NCBI RefSeq assembly: GCF_000421665.1
Contig: NZ_ATXL01000017.1
Span: 1-45,832, forward strand
Direction of reading: 5' to 3'
From: Bavariicoccus seileri WCC 4188
GTDB taxonomy: Bacteria > Bacillota > Bacilli > Lactobacillales > Aerococcaceae
DNA: 45,832 nt
Each line of letters starts with the position of its first letter. Position 1 is the first letter of the stretch. Below the pieces are notes generated by a model. It was not told the origin of the DNA. It did not search any database and worked only from the letters and a program-made list of their open reading frames with translations. Below are positions 18,854 through 28,183 of this stretch, one piece after another. The translations under genes and the position numbers were made by a program.

Positions 18854-20425
18854 ATGGAAAATAATACAAATAACAATTTAGACAATAACAAAGATATCAA
18901 CAGTCAAAAGGATCCTGATAAAAAAGTAAATAAAGAAACACCTAAAAAGTGGCAATGGAGAGAATTTTTTATTGGTGTTGTTCTAACCTCTCTAGTGGCC
19001 TTCGGGACATTTTTGGGATTTTATTATCTCCCTTCCTTGTCAAACGGTTCTACTTCTCAGGGTGAGGATAGTGGCACTTTAGTAGCACCTAATGAAAACG
19101 ATAATGCTGAAACGAAACATCTTTCTGAAGAAGCCATCAACCAATTAAATACTATATATAATACGCTATACAATAATTATGTTGAAAAAATCGACGAAGA
19201 TGCCCTTGTCAAAGGGGCTCTGTCAGGAATGACTTCTGCTACAAATGATCCCTATACTGAATACCTTGACGAAACACAAACGCAATCACTCACTGAAACA
19301 ACCGATAGTGAATTTGAAGGTATTGGAGCAACATTATCTCAGGATGGTGGCAAAATCATCATAATTGCACCTATTAAAGAAACTCCTGCAGACAAAGCCG
19401 GATTGCAAGCAAATGATCAGATCACAGCAGTCGATGGCAATCCAGTAGATGGTAAGGCATTGACCGAAGTTGTCCAAGAAATTAGGGGCAAAAAAGGCAC
19501 AGATGTCGTGATAACTATAAAAAGGGGAAGTCAAACCCAAGATTATACCATAACCAGGGATAGCATTCCCGTGACAACAGTCACAGCAAATATAGATGAG
19601 CAAGACAAGTCGATTGGTTATATCCAAATTACCAATTTTGCACGGCCAACAGCGGAAGAACTTGAAACTACTATTAAAGATCTTAGAGAACAAGGAGCTA
19701 AGCGCTTTGTTATCGACTTAAGACAAAATCCGGGTGGTCTATTAGATCAAGCTATTGCGATTTCAAATATGTTTGTCCCTGACGACAAAACGATTGTTGA
19801 AATAGAATCTAGATCACACGATAAGCAATCTTATAAAGCAAGCGAGGCTTTAGGTGAGTTTAAAGTGACTGAACCAACTGTAGCACTTATCGATGGTGGT
19901 TCTGCCAGTGCATCAGAAATCGTAGCTGGTGCCATCAATCAATCAGGAGAAGTCCCGTTAGTTGGATCCAATAGTTTCGGAAAGGGCACAGTTCAAAATG
20001 TTCTTGATCTTACCGATAAAACTGAACTAAAATTTACCATCGCAAAATGGTTGACACCCGATGGTAGTTGGATTCATAAGAAGGGAATCAAACCTGAATA
20101 TGTTGTAGAGAGACCTAGTTATGCCTCACTATTAGTCGTTTCACCTGATGAAGATATAGCCTATAAGAAAGAGAACGAAAAAGTCCTTAATTTGAACCAA
20201 GTTTTAGCTGCTCTCAATTATGATGTGGAACCTAGTATTCGATTTGATGATGCTACAAAAGCTGCTATAGAGGCCTTCCAACGTGATAGCAACCTAAATG
20301 TAACTGGAACTTTGGATGATGATACTGCGGCTCAGATGACGATTAAATTACGCGATAAAATCAAAGAGAACGATACCCAATTAGATAAAGCTCGATCTGT
20401 ACTAGAAGAACTAGGGAGTAAGTAG
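18854..20425 (+). CDS. ctpA: C-terminal processing protease CtpA (S41 family)
   Basis: A 523-residue protease. Asn/Asp-rich cytoplasmic tail, a membrane anchor at about 37-60, then a PDZ domain (about 155-240), the S41 catalytic domain with Ser352 in GGSASASEI and Lys377 in FGKGTVQ (25 residues apart, as in known family members), and a C-terminal peptidoglycan-binding-like domain (DATKAAIEAFQRDSNLNVTG). It would trim C-termini of exported proteins at the cell surface. ATG 18854 follows AAAAAGGGG; the in-frame ATG at 18758 lacks a ribosome binding site and would add 32 atypical residues, so it is rejected. Two signal peptidases follow directly, suggesting an export operon. Confidence 0.93.
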   Translation: MENNTNNNLDNNKDINSQKDPDKKVNKETPKKWQWREFFIGVVLTSLVAFGTFLGFYYLPSLSNGSTSQGEDSGTLVAPNENDNAETKHLSEEAINQLNTIYNTLYNNYVEKIDEDALVKGALSGMTSATNDPYTEYLDETQTQSLTETTDSEFEGIGATLSQDGGKIIIIAPIKETPADKAGLQANDQITAVDGNPVDGKALTEVVQEIRGKKGTDVVITIKRGSQTQDYTITRDSIPVTTVTANIDEQDKSIGYIQITNFARPTAEELETTIKDLREQGAKRFVIDLRQNPGGLLDQAIAISNMFVPDDKTIVEIESRSHDKQSYKASEALGEFKVTEPTVALIDGGSASASEIVAGAINQSGEVPLVGSNSFGKGTVQNVLDLTDKTELKFTIAKWLTPDGSWIHKKGIKPEYVVERPSYASLLVVSPDEDIAYKKENEKVLNLNQVLAALNYDVEPSIRFDDATKAAIEAFQRDSNLNVTGTLDDDTAAQMTIKLRDKIKENDTQLDKARSVLEELGSK

Positions 20426-20427
20426 AG

Positions 20428-20952
20428 ATGAAACGGTGGCTAATATCTAAGTGGTGGCATAGATCTATTATCGCGGTCGTTCTATCATTTTTGATAGTTA
20501 TTATTATGCGATTATGGCTCTTTATTCCTTCTCAAATCATTGGACAGTCAATGGAGCCTACACTTCATCCCAATGATACCGTTGTTTTTGCTACTATTGG
20601 AGAGTTAGACCGATTCGACATAGTATTGTTCAAAGATGCCGGTCAACAAACCTATATCAAGAGAATCATTGGGCTGCCTGGAGAAAAAATTGATTATAAA
20701 GATGGTATTCTTTATATTGATGATCAAGCTGTTGATGAAGATAGTGCAACTGGTATCCCTGATATTTCCGAGGATACTGCTAACTTTGTTATGTCATCAC
20801 TAGGAGATGACTCTGTCATTCCAGAAAACCATTATTTTGTATTAGGAGATAATCGGTCAGCAAGCAATGATAGTCGTATGTTTGGTTTTGTTCCTAAAGA
20901 GACTATTATTGGAAAAGCCTTTTTTAGAGTCATGCCATTTAAATTTCTATAG
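20428..20952 (+). CDS. lepB: Type I signal peptidase, first copy
   Basis: A 174-residue membrane protease that removes signal peptides outside the membrane. One N-terminal membrane helix (about 13-33), then the Ser/Lys dyad: Ser41 in GQSMEPT and Lys78 in YIKRIIGLPGE, and the LGDNRSASNDSR box near the C-terminus. It begins two bases after the ctpA stop and shares its transcript; it is shorter than the second copy, lacking that copy's long basic N-terminal tail. The two enzymes probably differ in substrate preference, but this cannot be read from sequence. Confidence 0.95.
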   Translation: MKRWLISKWWHRSIIAVVLSFLIVIIMRLWLFIPSQIIGQSMEPTLHPNDTVVFATIGELDRFDIVLFKDAGQQTYIKRIIGLPGEKIDYKDGILYIDDQAVDEDSATGIPDISEDTANFVMSSLGDDSVIPENHYFVLGDNRSASNDSRMFGFVPKETIIGKAFFRVMPFKFL

Positions 20953-20966
20953 AAAGAGTGTTGTCG

Positions 20967-21692
20967 ATGAAATATCCAAAATCAGATGTACCAGAAAAAA
21001 AAGATGATAGTGGCATTGTCAAAAATTTACCATCTCGGAATATGAGTCATAAAGTGAAAGTTTCTAAAAAAGGAAAGAAGACTAAAGAAAAGGACAAAGT
21101 TCCGCAAAAGCATGGTTTTATCCGAGAAGTATTGAGTTGGATTGGAACAATAGTCGTTGCATTTGTAATCTTCTTCTTTTTACAAACTTACGTCTTTGCT
21201 CAATACCGGGTCAGTGGAGACTCCATGTACCCAACTCTTAAAAACGGCGAGCGTGTTTTTGCAAATAAATTAGAGTCAATCAATAGATTTGATGTAGTCG
21301 TCTTTGATGCCCCAGATGCTAATGAAGAGTATGTTAAACGCGTTATAGGCATTCCAGGAGATGAAATTACTCATCTTGATGGCAAGCTATTCGTCAACGA
21401 CCAATTAGTTCCTGAAGAATTTATAAACAGTGAACCAACAGATGAATCACAGAATTTTGATGGCAATGGTGATTTCTCGATGATAGCTGTAACGGGAGAA
21501 TTAACAGTACCTGAAGGCAAGTTATTTGTTTTGGGGGATAACCGTAGTAACTCGAATGATTCCAGAAACTTTGGTTTTATTGACGAGAAAAATGCTCATG
21601 GAGTTGTTAGATTAGTAGTTTGGCCACTCAATGAATTTGGGCTCTTAACAGATTATCATAAAGAGCTCGACCTAGAGGAGAATGAGAAATGA
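20967..21692 (+). CDS. lepB: Type I signal peptidase, second copy
   Basis: A 241-residue paralog of the preceding gene. A Lys-rich cytoplasmic tail of about 50 residues comes first, then a membrane helix (about 53-76), Ser86 in GDSMYPT, Lys124 in YVKRVIGIPGDE and LGDNRSNSNDSRNFGF. ATG 20967 is preferred over the in-frame GTG 20958 and TTG 20961, because AAAGAG (20953-20958) is spaced for it. The stop overlaps the rbgA start (ATGA), so translation is likely coupled. The copies are clearly diverged in the loop between the dyad and the DNR box. Confidence 0.93.
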   Translation: MKYPKSDVPEKKDDSGIVKNLPSRNMSHKVKVSKKGKKTKEKDKVPQKHGFIREVLSWIGTIVVAFVIFFFLQTYVFAQYRVSGDSMYPTLKNGERVFANKLESINRFDVVVFDAPDANEEYVKRVIGIPGDEITHLDGKLFVNDQLVPEEFINSEPTDESQNFDGNGDFSMIAVTGELTVPEGKLFVLGDNRSNSNDSRNFGFIDEKNAHGVVRLVVWPLNEFGLLTDYHKELDLEENEK

Positions 21693-22573
21693 CTATCCAA
21701 TGGTATCCTGGTCACATGGCAAAAGCGATTCGTGAAGCCAAAGAAAAACTGAATTTAGTGGACCTTGTGATTGAGTGTTTGGATGCTAGGGTCCCAATAA
21801 GTAGTCGTAACCCAAAAATTGATGAATTATTAGGGGATAAAAAGAGACTCATTGTTTTCACCAAAGTTGATTTAGCAGACTCTCAGAAAACAATGGTCTT
21901 CAAACAGTACTATGAAGATAAGGGTATACCGGTCATTCTGGTTAATGCTAAAAATGGGAAGGGTATCGATAATCTATTGGTAGCCATCAAAGAACAAATG
22001 GCAGAAAAACACGACAAGGCAAAAGAAAAGGGCGTCCATTTTAAAACAACTCGCTTGATGATTTTAGGTATTCCAAATGCTGGAAAATCAACTCTGATTA
22101 ATCGTTTGATCGGAAAAAATCAAGCGATAACAGCTAATAAACCTGGAGTCACACAAGCCCAACGTTGGTTAAAGCTCAATCAAGATCTTGAACTTCTAGA
22201 TACTCCTGGAATATTATGGCCTAAATTCGAGGTTGAATATGTGGGAGAAAAGTTAGCTCTAACAGGTGCCATAAAAGATTCACTGTTTTATAAAGATGAT
22301 GTTGCCTTATTTGCACTTTCTCAATTTTCCCCTGCTCAGAAAGAAGCATTTACTAATATCTATTCTTTAAGCTTTCCTGAGAGTTCTGACGAGTTCCCTC
22401 AACTATTAATGGACCTTGCCAAAACCAGGGGTTACCGTGATGACTATGAAAAGGCAAGTCACCAACTCATTTATGATATAAGAAGTGGAAAATTAGGTCG
22501 AATGACATTTGATGCTCTTCCGCCTGAAAAAGAAACTATAGTTGTAGAGGAAAATGAATCAGATGCCGAATAA
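21689..22573 (+). CDS. rbgA: Ribosome biogenesis GTPase RbgA (YlqF)
   Basis: A 294-residue circularly permuted GTPase needed for late assembly of the large ribosomal subunit. The permuted order is visible: G4 FTKVDLAD (57-64) and G5 come first, then G1 GIPNAGKST (about 129-137), G2 with KPGVT, and G3 DTPG (about 170). The N-terminal IQWYPGHMAKA is a family signature, and the C-terminal helical RNA-binding domain is present. It overlaps the preceding signal peptidase by four bases and rnhB by 20, so this is a tight operon (lepB-rbgA-rnhB, as often seen in Firmicutes). Confidence 0.97.
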   Translation: MTIQWYPGHMAKAIREAKEKLNLVDLVIECLDARVPISSRNPKIDELLGDKKRLIVFTKVDLADSQKTMVFKQYYEDKGIPVILVNAKNGKGIDNLLVAIKEQMAEKHDKAKEKGVHFKTTRLMILGIPNAGKSTLINRLIGKNQAITANKPGVTQAQRWLKLNQDLELLDTPGILWPKFEVEYVGEKLALTGAIKDSLFYKDDVALFALSQFSPAQKEAFTNIYSLSFPESSDEFPQLLMDLAKTRGYRDDYEKASHQLIYDIRSGKLGRMTFDALPPEKETIVVEENESDAE

Positions 22574-23363
22574 ACTAACATTGAAACAACTGAAACAACA
22601 ACTCGCTGCCATCGAAGACCCTACAGACTCATTATTGAGTGCACTAAAATCTGATGACCGAGTGGGTGTTCAAAAATTATTGCAACAATGGCATACAACT
22701 TATGATCAAAAATGTGCTAGGGAAGAACGTTTTAGACATATGCGTCATTATGAAGGGCACTACCTGAACAAAGGTGCTACAAAAATTGTAGGAGTTGATG
22801 AAGTTGGTAGGGGGCCACTAGCTGGTCCTGTAGTTGTAGCTGCAGTTGCCCTACCCGGTGATATCGTTGATGTTGGATTGGACGATAGCAAACGATTGTC
22901 TCATTCTAAACGGGCAGAGTTGGTCAACTGGATTAAGAAAGAAGCCATTGCTTATAAAATTGTGGCTAAGGATTCTAAGGTTATAGATCACTATAACATC
23001 CTGGAAGCAACTCGGATGGCAATGACTGAGGCGGTCATGGCGATTGCTGATGATCAAACTGTGGTGTTGACTGATGCTATGAAGCTACCAATCTCATTAA
23101 AACAAATTGATCTTATCAAGGGCGACCAACGAAGTGTTTCCATTGCCGCAGCCAGTATACTGGCAAAGGAGTATCGTGATGGGTTAATGAAAGAGTATGC
23201 TGAACTTTATCCACATTACGATTTCCAACATAATATGGGATACGGTACAAAGAAGCATCTACAGGGTTTAAGCCTATATGGAGCAACGCCTATACATCGT
23301 CTGTCCTTTAGTCCAGTCATGACATCTGTTCAATCTCTTCGCTCAAACAAGGGTATAAAATGA
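22554..23363 (+). CDS. rnhB: Ribonuclease HII
   Basis: A 269-residue RNase H2-type enzyme that cuts RNA in RNA-DNA hybrids and single ribonucleotides in DNA. The GVDEVGRGPLAGPVVVAAV motif carries the Asp/Glu pair of the metal site, with further acidic residues in DDSKRLS and LTDAMKLP, and a C-terminal YPHYDFQHNMGYGTKKH. About 65 N-terminal helical residues precede the catalytic domain, as in several Gram-positive RNases HII. ATG 22554 lies inside rbgA, three bases behind AGAGG; ATG 22563 is an alternative that would shorten it by three residues. Confidence 0.96.
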   Translation: MNQMPNKLTLKQLKQQLAAIEDPTDSLLSALKSDDRVGVQKLLQQWHTTYDQKCAREERFRHMRHYEGHYLNKGATKIVGVDEVGRGPLAGPVVVAAVALPGDIVDVGLDDSKRLSHSKRAELVNWIKKEAIAYKIVAKDSKVIDHYNILEATRMAMTEAVMAIADDQTVVLTDAMKLPISLKQIDLIKGDQRSVSIAAASILAKEYRDGLMKEYAELYPHYDFQHNMGYGTKKHLQGLSLYGATPIHRLSFSPVMTSVQSLRSNKGIK

Positions 23364-23426
23364 GATAGAAAAGACCTCTAATTACAACTGTTTCAGTATA
23401 ACAAGCTTTCTTGTTCGTCGTTTATG

Positions 23427-23465
23427 ATCACTCTTTCATCTTTTAGATGGAAGGAGTGATTTTTT
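23427..23465 (+). terminator. Terminator-like hairpin carrying the dprA ribosome binding site
   Basis: ATCACTC...CATC (23427-23440) pairs with GATG...GAGTGAT (23446-23460) around TTTTA, followed by a run of T to 23465. It looks like the terminator of the rnhB operon. Its right arm contains AAGGAG (23451-23456), spaced seven bases from the TTG start of dprA at 23464, which lies in the T-run. Confidence 0.75.
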
Positions 23466-24300
23466 GATTCAATTAAACTTTTTAATTTTGGCCATACATG
23501 TAACAAAATTACCGATTCAGCAAAAATTCAAACTAGTATTGTCACTGATTAAACAAGAACGTTCAGTTATCAGTTGGCGTGAATGGCGTGAGTTATGCTA
23601 TGTTCATCACTTAAAAACCCATCTAAATTGGGGATTGGCAGAGGAGATTGACCAAAGCTCAACGTATATCAGCATTGCAGATGAGCGTTATCCAGACTTT
23701 TTGGCGGATATCTATCGACCACCACTCATTTTATTTTACGAAGGAGACCCTTCATTATTGAATCAACAGGGGATTTCTTTGGTCGGCAGTCGTAAAATGT
23801 CGTCTTATGGTCAAAGAGCTATCTCTCATATTTTGACACAAATTGCCAAGAGCGAAGACTTAAACCAGCTTCCTATTATTAGCGGTTTAGCATTAGGGGT
23901 AGATGGCTGGTCCCATAGAATGGCTTTGAAAAACAAGTTGAGACCCATCGGAATAATAGGAACTGGATTAGATGTTTTCTATCCATCTGCCCACAAAAAT
24001 CTGCAATTAGATGTAGCTACTAAAGGTCTATTATTAAGCGAATATTTTCCAGGTACGAGTCCAAGAAAGCATCACTTTCCTAGTCGAAACCGAATTATTG
24101 CTGGATTATCCTCCAAAGTAATTATAGTAGAAGCGGAAGAAAAAAGTGGTAGCTTAATCACTGCAAATCTAGCCTTGCAAGAAAACCGTGATATATTCGC
24201 TGTACCGGGAAATATGGACTCGGGATTATCAGTGGGAACAAATCAATTAATTCAAGCTGGAGCAACTCCTTTATTAGACGTCTCTGACTTAACTATTTGA
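23464..24300 (+). CDS. dprA: DNA processing protein DprA (Smf)
   Basis: A 278-residue protein that loads RecA onto incoming single-stranded DNA during transformation; the gene is also widely kept in non-competent bacteria. The Rossmann-like core is clear: SLVGSRKMSSYG, SGLALGVDGWSHRMAL, GTGLDVFYPSAHKNL, FPSRNRIIAGLS and EKSGSLITANLALQ. The N-terminal helical part (about 1-70) is present; the C-terminal winged-helix domain of some family members is absent, as in Streptococcus. TTG 23464 is used because AAGGAG fits it and no better start exists. Its ribosome binding site is inside a hairpin, so translation may be restrained. Confidence 0.93.
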   Translation: MIQLNFLILAIHVTKLPIQQKFKLVLSLIKQERSVISWREWRELCYVHHLKTHLNWGLAEEIDQSSTYISIADERYPDFLADIYRPPLILFYEGDPSLLNQQGISLVGSRKMSSYGQRAISHILTQIAKSEDLNQLPIISGLALGVDGWSHRMALKNKLRPIGIIGTGLDVFYPSAHKNLQLDVATKGLLLSEYFPGTSPRKHHFPSRNRIIAGLSSKVIIVEAEEKSGSLITANLALQENRDIFAVPGNMDSGLSVGTNQLIQAGATPLLDVSDLTI

Positions 24301-24325
24301 CAAATGTGTTGAGGTAGCATAATAT
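24297..24325 (+). promoter_or_regulatory. Promoter for topA and structured leader
   Basis: Consensus TTGACA (24297-24302) includes the dprA stop codon TGA (24298-24300). A -10 box is CATAAT (15-base spacer) or TAATAT (17-base spacer). The leader then has two small hairpins, CTCTC/GAGAG (24343-24357) and GACG/CGTC (24358-24372), of unknown meaning. Confidence 0.6.
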
Positions 24326-24419
24326 GATTACGATTTTAGCGGCTCTCGAATAGAGAGGACGGTTACAACGTCGCTCGTCGCAAAAGTATATAAAGTAATT
24401 AATATAAAGGAGCGTTACC

Positions 24420-26492
24420 TTGGCATATAAATATCTTGTAATTGTCGAATCTCCTACAAAATCTAAAACTATCGAACGCTATCTCGGTAAGAATTATAAG
24501 GTTGTGGCTAGTAAAGGCCATTTAAGGGATTTACCAAAAAGCAAAATGGCAGTTGATGTCGCAAATAACTACGAACCATCTTATATTCCCATTCGTGGGA
24601 AGGGCCCAATTATTAAGGAATTAAGACGTTATGCAAAGAAAGCCGAAAAAGTATATCTCGCAAGTGACCCGGATCGTGAGGGAGAAGCTATCGCTTGGCA
24701 TTTAGCTCATCTACTTGATCTTGACCCATCAGCTCCAATTAGAGTTGAGTTTAACGAGATCACAAAAGATGCTGTCAAAAATGCATTCAAACATCCACGT
24801 GCTATTAAGATGGATTTGGTTGATGCACAACAAGCTCGAAGAGTATTAGATCGACTGGTAGGATACACACTATCACCTATACTATGGAAGAAAGTTAAAA
24901 AAGGCCTGAGCGCAGGTCGTGTGCAATCTACAGCCTTAAAGTTGATCATCGATCGTGAAAAGGAAATTAATGCCTTTGAACCAGTAGAATACTGGAGTGT
25001 TGATGCCTTATTCAGCAAAGGAAGATTTCAATTTGAAGCAGCTCTATCCCAGTATAAACAAAAGAAGGTTAAACTTGGTGACGAAACATCAGTAAAGGAA
25101 ATTACTTCCGAAATAGATCAATCTGGAAAATGGACAGTTTCTTCCGTTACCAAAAAGGAGCGTAAACGGAATTCTAATGCTCCTTTCACGACAAGTTCAT
25201 TACAACAGGACGCTAGTAATAGACTGAATTTTAGAACACGAAAAACAATGATGGTAGCCCAACAATTATATGAAGGATTATCATTAGGTCGTGGGGGACA
25301 AGTCGGATTGATTACCTACATGAGAACAGATTCAACAAGAATTTCTCATACGGCTCAAGTCGAAGCACATGATTTTATTACAACAGAATTTGGAAGCGAC
25401 TATGCGCTAAAGAAACCAAAGCAAACTAAAAATAATCAGAGCTCTCAGGATGCTCATGAGGCCATTAGACCCTCATCTGTCCTTAGAACACCAGATAGTA
25501 TTAAATCTTATTTAAACAAAGATCAGTTTAAGTTATATAGTCTAATCTGGAATCGTTTTGTAGCAAGCCAAATGACACCTGCTCAATTGCAAACTATTGG
25601 GGTTGATATTGAACAAGGAAATATTATTTTTAGAGCAACCGGAACCCGTGTTTTATTTCCTGGCTATCAAAAGGTTTATTCCGACGGATCGAAAAATAAT
25701 AAAGAGAATAAACTTCCTGAACTATTGGAAGGCGACGAACTGACTCTTGATTCATTTACGCCTAATCAACATTTCACACAACCACCAGCTCGCTATTCTG
25801 AAGCTACCTTAATCAAAACGTTAGAGGAAATCGGTGTTGGAAGACCTTCAACATATTCTCCGACTATAGATACACTCCAAAGAAGGTACTACGTCAAGTT
25901 AGCAGCTAGAAGATTTGAGCCGACTGAGTTGGGCGAAATCGTCAATAATTTGATGGAGAGCTATTTTGCTAATATTGTGGATACCAATTTCACAGCTGAG
26001 ATGGAAAAAGAGCTTGATATGGTTGAGGCAGGAAAAGCAGAATGGGTCAAAGTAGTCGATCAATTCTACAAACCTTTCCATAACGAAGTCGAAAAGGCAG
26101 AGGAACAAATCCAAAAAATAACGATTAAAGATGAACCAGCAAACTTTAAATGTCCTGAATGTGGACACGAAATGGTGATAAAACTAGGCAGATATGGCAA
26201 GTTCTACGCCTGTAGCAATTTCCCAGAATGTCGGCATACAGAGCCAATCGTGAAAGAAATCGGTGTCACTTGTCCGAAGTGTCACCAAGGCCAAGTCGTT
26301 GAGCGTAAATCCAAAAAGAATCGCTTGTTTTACGGCTGTAGCCGTTATCCAGATTGCGACTTTACGTCATGGGATAAACCCATCAACCGTAATTGTCCAA
26401 AATGTGACCATTTCTTAGTTGAGAAAAAAACGCGAGGTGGAAAGCAAGTCATTTGTCCTAATGGTGATTATGAGGAAGAGAAACAACAATAA
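24420..26492 (+). CDS. topA: DNA topoisomerase I (TopA)
   Basis: A 690-residue type IA topoisomerase that relaxes negative supercoils. The Toprim domain opens the protein ([18 protein letters not shown]) and has [13 protein letters not shown]; the active-site Tyr300 is in [13 protein letters not shown], with QDAHEAIRP and [12 protein letters not shown] further on. Three C-terminal zinc ribbons are visible ([16 protein letters not shown] and CPKCDHFL, each with a second Cys pair; the last ends in a degraded CPNGDY). TTG start with a strong AAAGGAG. dprA-topA-xerC is the classic Firmicutes order. A terminator follows. Confidence 0.98.
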   Translation: MAYKYLVIVESPTKSKTIERYLGKNYKVVASKGHLRDLPKSKMAVDVANNYEPSYIPIRGKGPIIKELRRYAKKAEKVYLASDPDREGEAIAWHLAHLLDLDPSAPIRVEFNEITKDAVKNAFKHPRAIKMDLVDAQQARRVLDRLVGYTLSPILWKKVKKGLSAGRVQSTALKLIIDREKEINAFEPVEYWSVDALFSKGRFQFEAALSQYKQKKVKLGDETSVKEITSEIDQSGKWTVSSVTKKERKRNSNAPFTTSSLQQDASNRLNFRTRKTMMVAQQLYEGLSLGRGGQVGLITYMRTDSTRISHTAQVEAHDFITTEFGSDYALKKPKQTKNNQSSQDAHEAIRPSSVLRTPDSIKSYLNKDQFKLYSLIWNRFVASQMTPAQLQTIGVDIEQGNIIFRATGTRVLFPGYQKVYSDGSKNNKENKLPELLEGDELTLDSFTPNQHFTQPPARYSEATLIKTLEEIGVGRPSTYSPTIDTLQRRYYVKLAARRFEPTELGEIVNNLMESYFANIVDTNFTAEMEKELDMVEAGKAEWVKVVDQFYKPFHNEVEKAEEQIQKITIKDEPANFKCPECGHEMVIKLGRYGKFYACSNFPECRHTEPIVKEIGVTCPKCHQGQVVERKSKKNRLFYGCSRYPDCDFTSWDKPINRNCPKCDHFLVEKKTRGGKQVICPNGDYEEEKQQ

Positions 26493-26583
26493 GAATTCTT
26501 CAGTACACTTGCGACAATTATTAATCCTAATATCACTGTTGCTTATCTTTATCTGAATCGTTTTGAACGAGATTACGACTGGA

Positions 26584-26611
26584 GGAATGGGTTAGTTCCC
26601 ATTCCTTTTTT
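26584..26611 (+). terminator. Rho-independent terminator of topA
   Basis: GGAATGGG (26584-26591) pairs fully with CCCATTCC (26598-26605) around TTAGTT, followed by six T. Confidence 0.9.
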
Positions 26612-26703
26612 ATCACTATTCTTATAGCTATAGAAACGCCAGACTAAACCTTAAGTCGGAATAAACTTCAGACAAATTTATGATTTATTTTGTCACTATC
26701 CGT

Positions 26704-26709
26704 TATAAT
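26704..26709 (+). promoter_or_regulatory. -10 box for xerC-hslV-hslU
   Basis: Consensus TATAAT, 22 bases ahead of the xerC ATG. No convincing -35 box stands 16-18 bases upstream. The short leader carries only the ribosome binding site. Confidence 0.45.
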
Positions 26710-26730
26710 ATAGAAGATGGAGGGATTGAG

Positions 26731-27642
26731 ATGACTCGTTTATTAAACGATTTTTTAGAATATATTACTGTTTTGAAAAATTATAGTCCTGAAACTGTCT
26801 CCACCTATAAAAGTGATTTAATACAGTTCGAAGGGTTTTTAAAGAATAGCGGCAATGATTCCCTAACTGCTGTGACACAAGAAGATGTGCAGCTGTATTT
26901 AGCGGATTGTTTTGACCGGAAGCTTTCACGAGTCTCAATGGCAAGGAAACTCTCCACTATAAGAAGCTTCTACCATTATTTATTGCTGAGTGGCAAAATA
27001 ACCCAAAACCCGGCCGAATTAGTCCAATTTGGTATCAGACAAAAGCGACTACCAGATTTTTTCTATGAAGAGGAAATGACAGCTTTGTTTAAGAGTACCG
27101 ATGGAGATGATAATCTTAGTATTCGTAATAAAGCAATACTAGAAATACTTTATGCGACTGGAATGCGGGTTTCTGAGTGTACATCGCTGATACTAGATCA
27201 TGTAGATCTAGAGATGGATATGCTACTAGTTCGAGGGAAAGGCAATAAAGAACGCTATATCCCCTTTGGTATGCCTGCCCATGTTGCTATGACTCATTAC
27301 TTAGAGACTAGCCGTAAACAGCTGTATCAACACCGTAGTAAGGATCACCAATTTGTGTTTTTGAATAGATTTGGTAATCCATTGACAACTAATGGTGTTC
27401 GTTACATTTTAAATGAAATTATTAAAAAAAGTGCTTTAAGTGGCAAGATTCATCCCCACAAGTTACGGCATACCTTTGCAACTCATATGCTAAGTCATGG
27501 AGCAGATCTGAGGTCTGTTCAAGAATTACTAGGGCATGATAGCCTCTCATCAACTCAAGTATATACCCATGTGACACCAACTGTTTTACGCAAAACAATC
27601 GATGATTTCTTACCAAGAGAATCTAAAAAAGTAAAGGACTGA
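26731..27642 (+). CDS. xerC: Tyrosine recombinase XerC
   Basis: A 303-residue recombinase that resolves chromosome dimers at dif, normally with XerD (not in this window). An N-terminal SAM-like core-binding domain (1-95) is followed by the catalytic domain with Arg146 (TGMRVSE), His243 and Arg246 (HPHKLRHTF), His269 (LLGHDS) and nucleophile Tyr278 (VYTHVT). ATG 26731 follows GGAGGG at six bases; an in-frame ATG at 26680 lies ahead of the -10 box and is rejected. hslV starts four bases after the stop: the codV-clpQ-clpY arrangement known from Bacillus, here without codY behind it. Confidence 0.95.
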   Translation: MTRLLNDFLEYITVLKNYSPETVSTYKSDLIQFEGFLKNSGNDSLTAVTQEDVQLYLADCFDRKLSRVSMARKLSTIRSFYHYLLLSGKITQNPAELVQFGIRQKRLPDFFYEEEMTALFKSTDGDDNLSIRNKAILEILYATGMRVSECTSLILDHVDLEMDMLLVRGKGNKERYIPFGMPAHVAMTHYLETSRKQLYQHRSKDHQFVFLNRFGNPLTTNGVRYILNEIIKKSALSGKIHPHKLRHTFATHMLSHGADLRSVQELLGHDSLSSTQVYTHVTPTVLRKTIDDFLPRESKKVKD

Positions 27643-27646
27643 TACT

Positions 27647-28183
27647 ATGACAACAATTTGTGCTGTCAAAAAAAATAATCAATGTGCAATGGCAGGTGAT
27701 GGTCAAGTCACACTTGGCGAAAAAGTCATTATGAAGAGTACTGCGAAAAAAATCAGGAAAATATATGACGATAAAGTAGTTGTCGGATTTGCCGGAGGAG
27801 TCGCTGATGCCATTACATTAGAAGAAATGTTTACGGAAAAGCTGACTGAATTCAAAGGCAATTTAAGACGATCAGCAATTGAGGTCGCACGATCTTGGAG
27901 AAGAGATAAAACACTTCAGAAACTTGAGGCAATGCTGATAGTGATGGACAGTGAAAATATTCTTTTGGTCAGTGGTACAGGTGAGGTGATTGAACCTGAC
28001 GATGGCGTATTGACTGTTGGATCAGGAGGTAACTATGCCTTAGCAGCAGCTAGAGGCATGTTATTATCTGAAGACGATAGCCTTGATGCTACTGCAATCG
28101 CAACCAATAGTTTAAAGATAGCTGCTGGAATCGACATTTTTACCAACTCAACTATTATTACTGAGACGTTAGGAGCGAAATAA
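27647..28183 (+). CDS. hslV: HslV (ClpQ) protease subunit
   Basis: A 178-residue proteasome-like peptidase forming a double ring capped by HslU. The catalytic N-terminal Thr is Thr2 after Met removal ([24 protein letters not shown]); Gly-rich [15 protein letters not shown] and the metal-site end are conserved. In B. subtilis ClpQ the nucleophile is Ser; here it is Thr, as in most bacteria. It is immediately followed by hslU with no spacer, so the two subunits are co-translated. Confidence 0.97.
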   Translation: MTTICAVKKNNQCAMAGDGQVTLGEKVIMKSTAKKIRKIYDDKVVVGFAGGVADAITLEEMFTEKLTEFKGNLRRSAIEVARSWRRDKTLQKLEAMLIVMDSENILLVSGTGEVIEPDDGVLTVGSGGNYALAAARGMLLSEDDSLDATAIATNSLKIAAGIDIFTNSTIITETLGAK

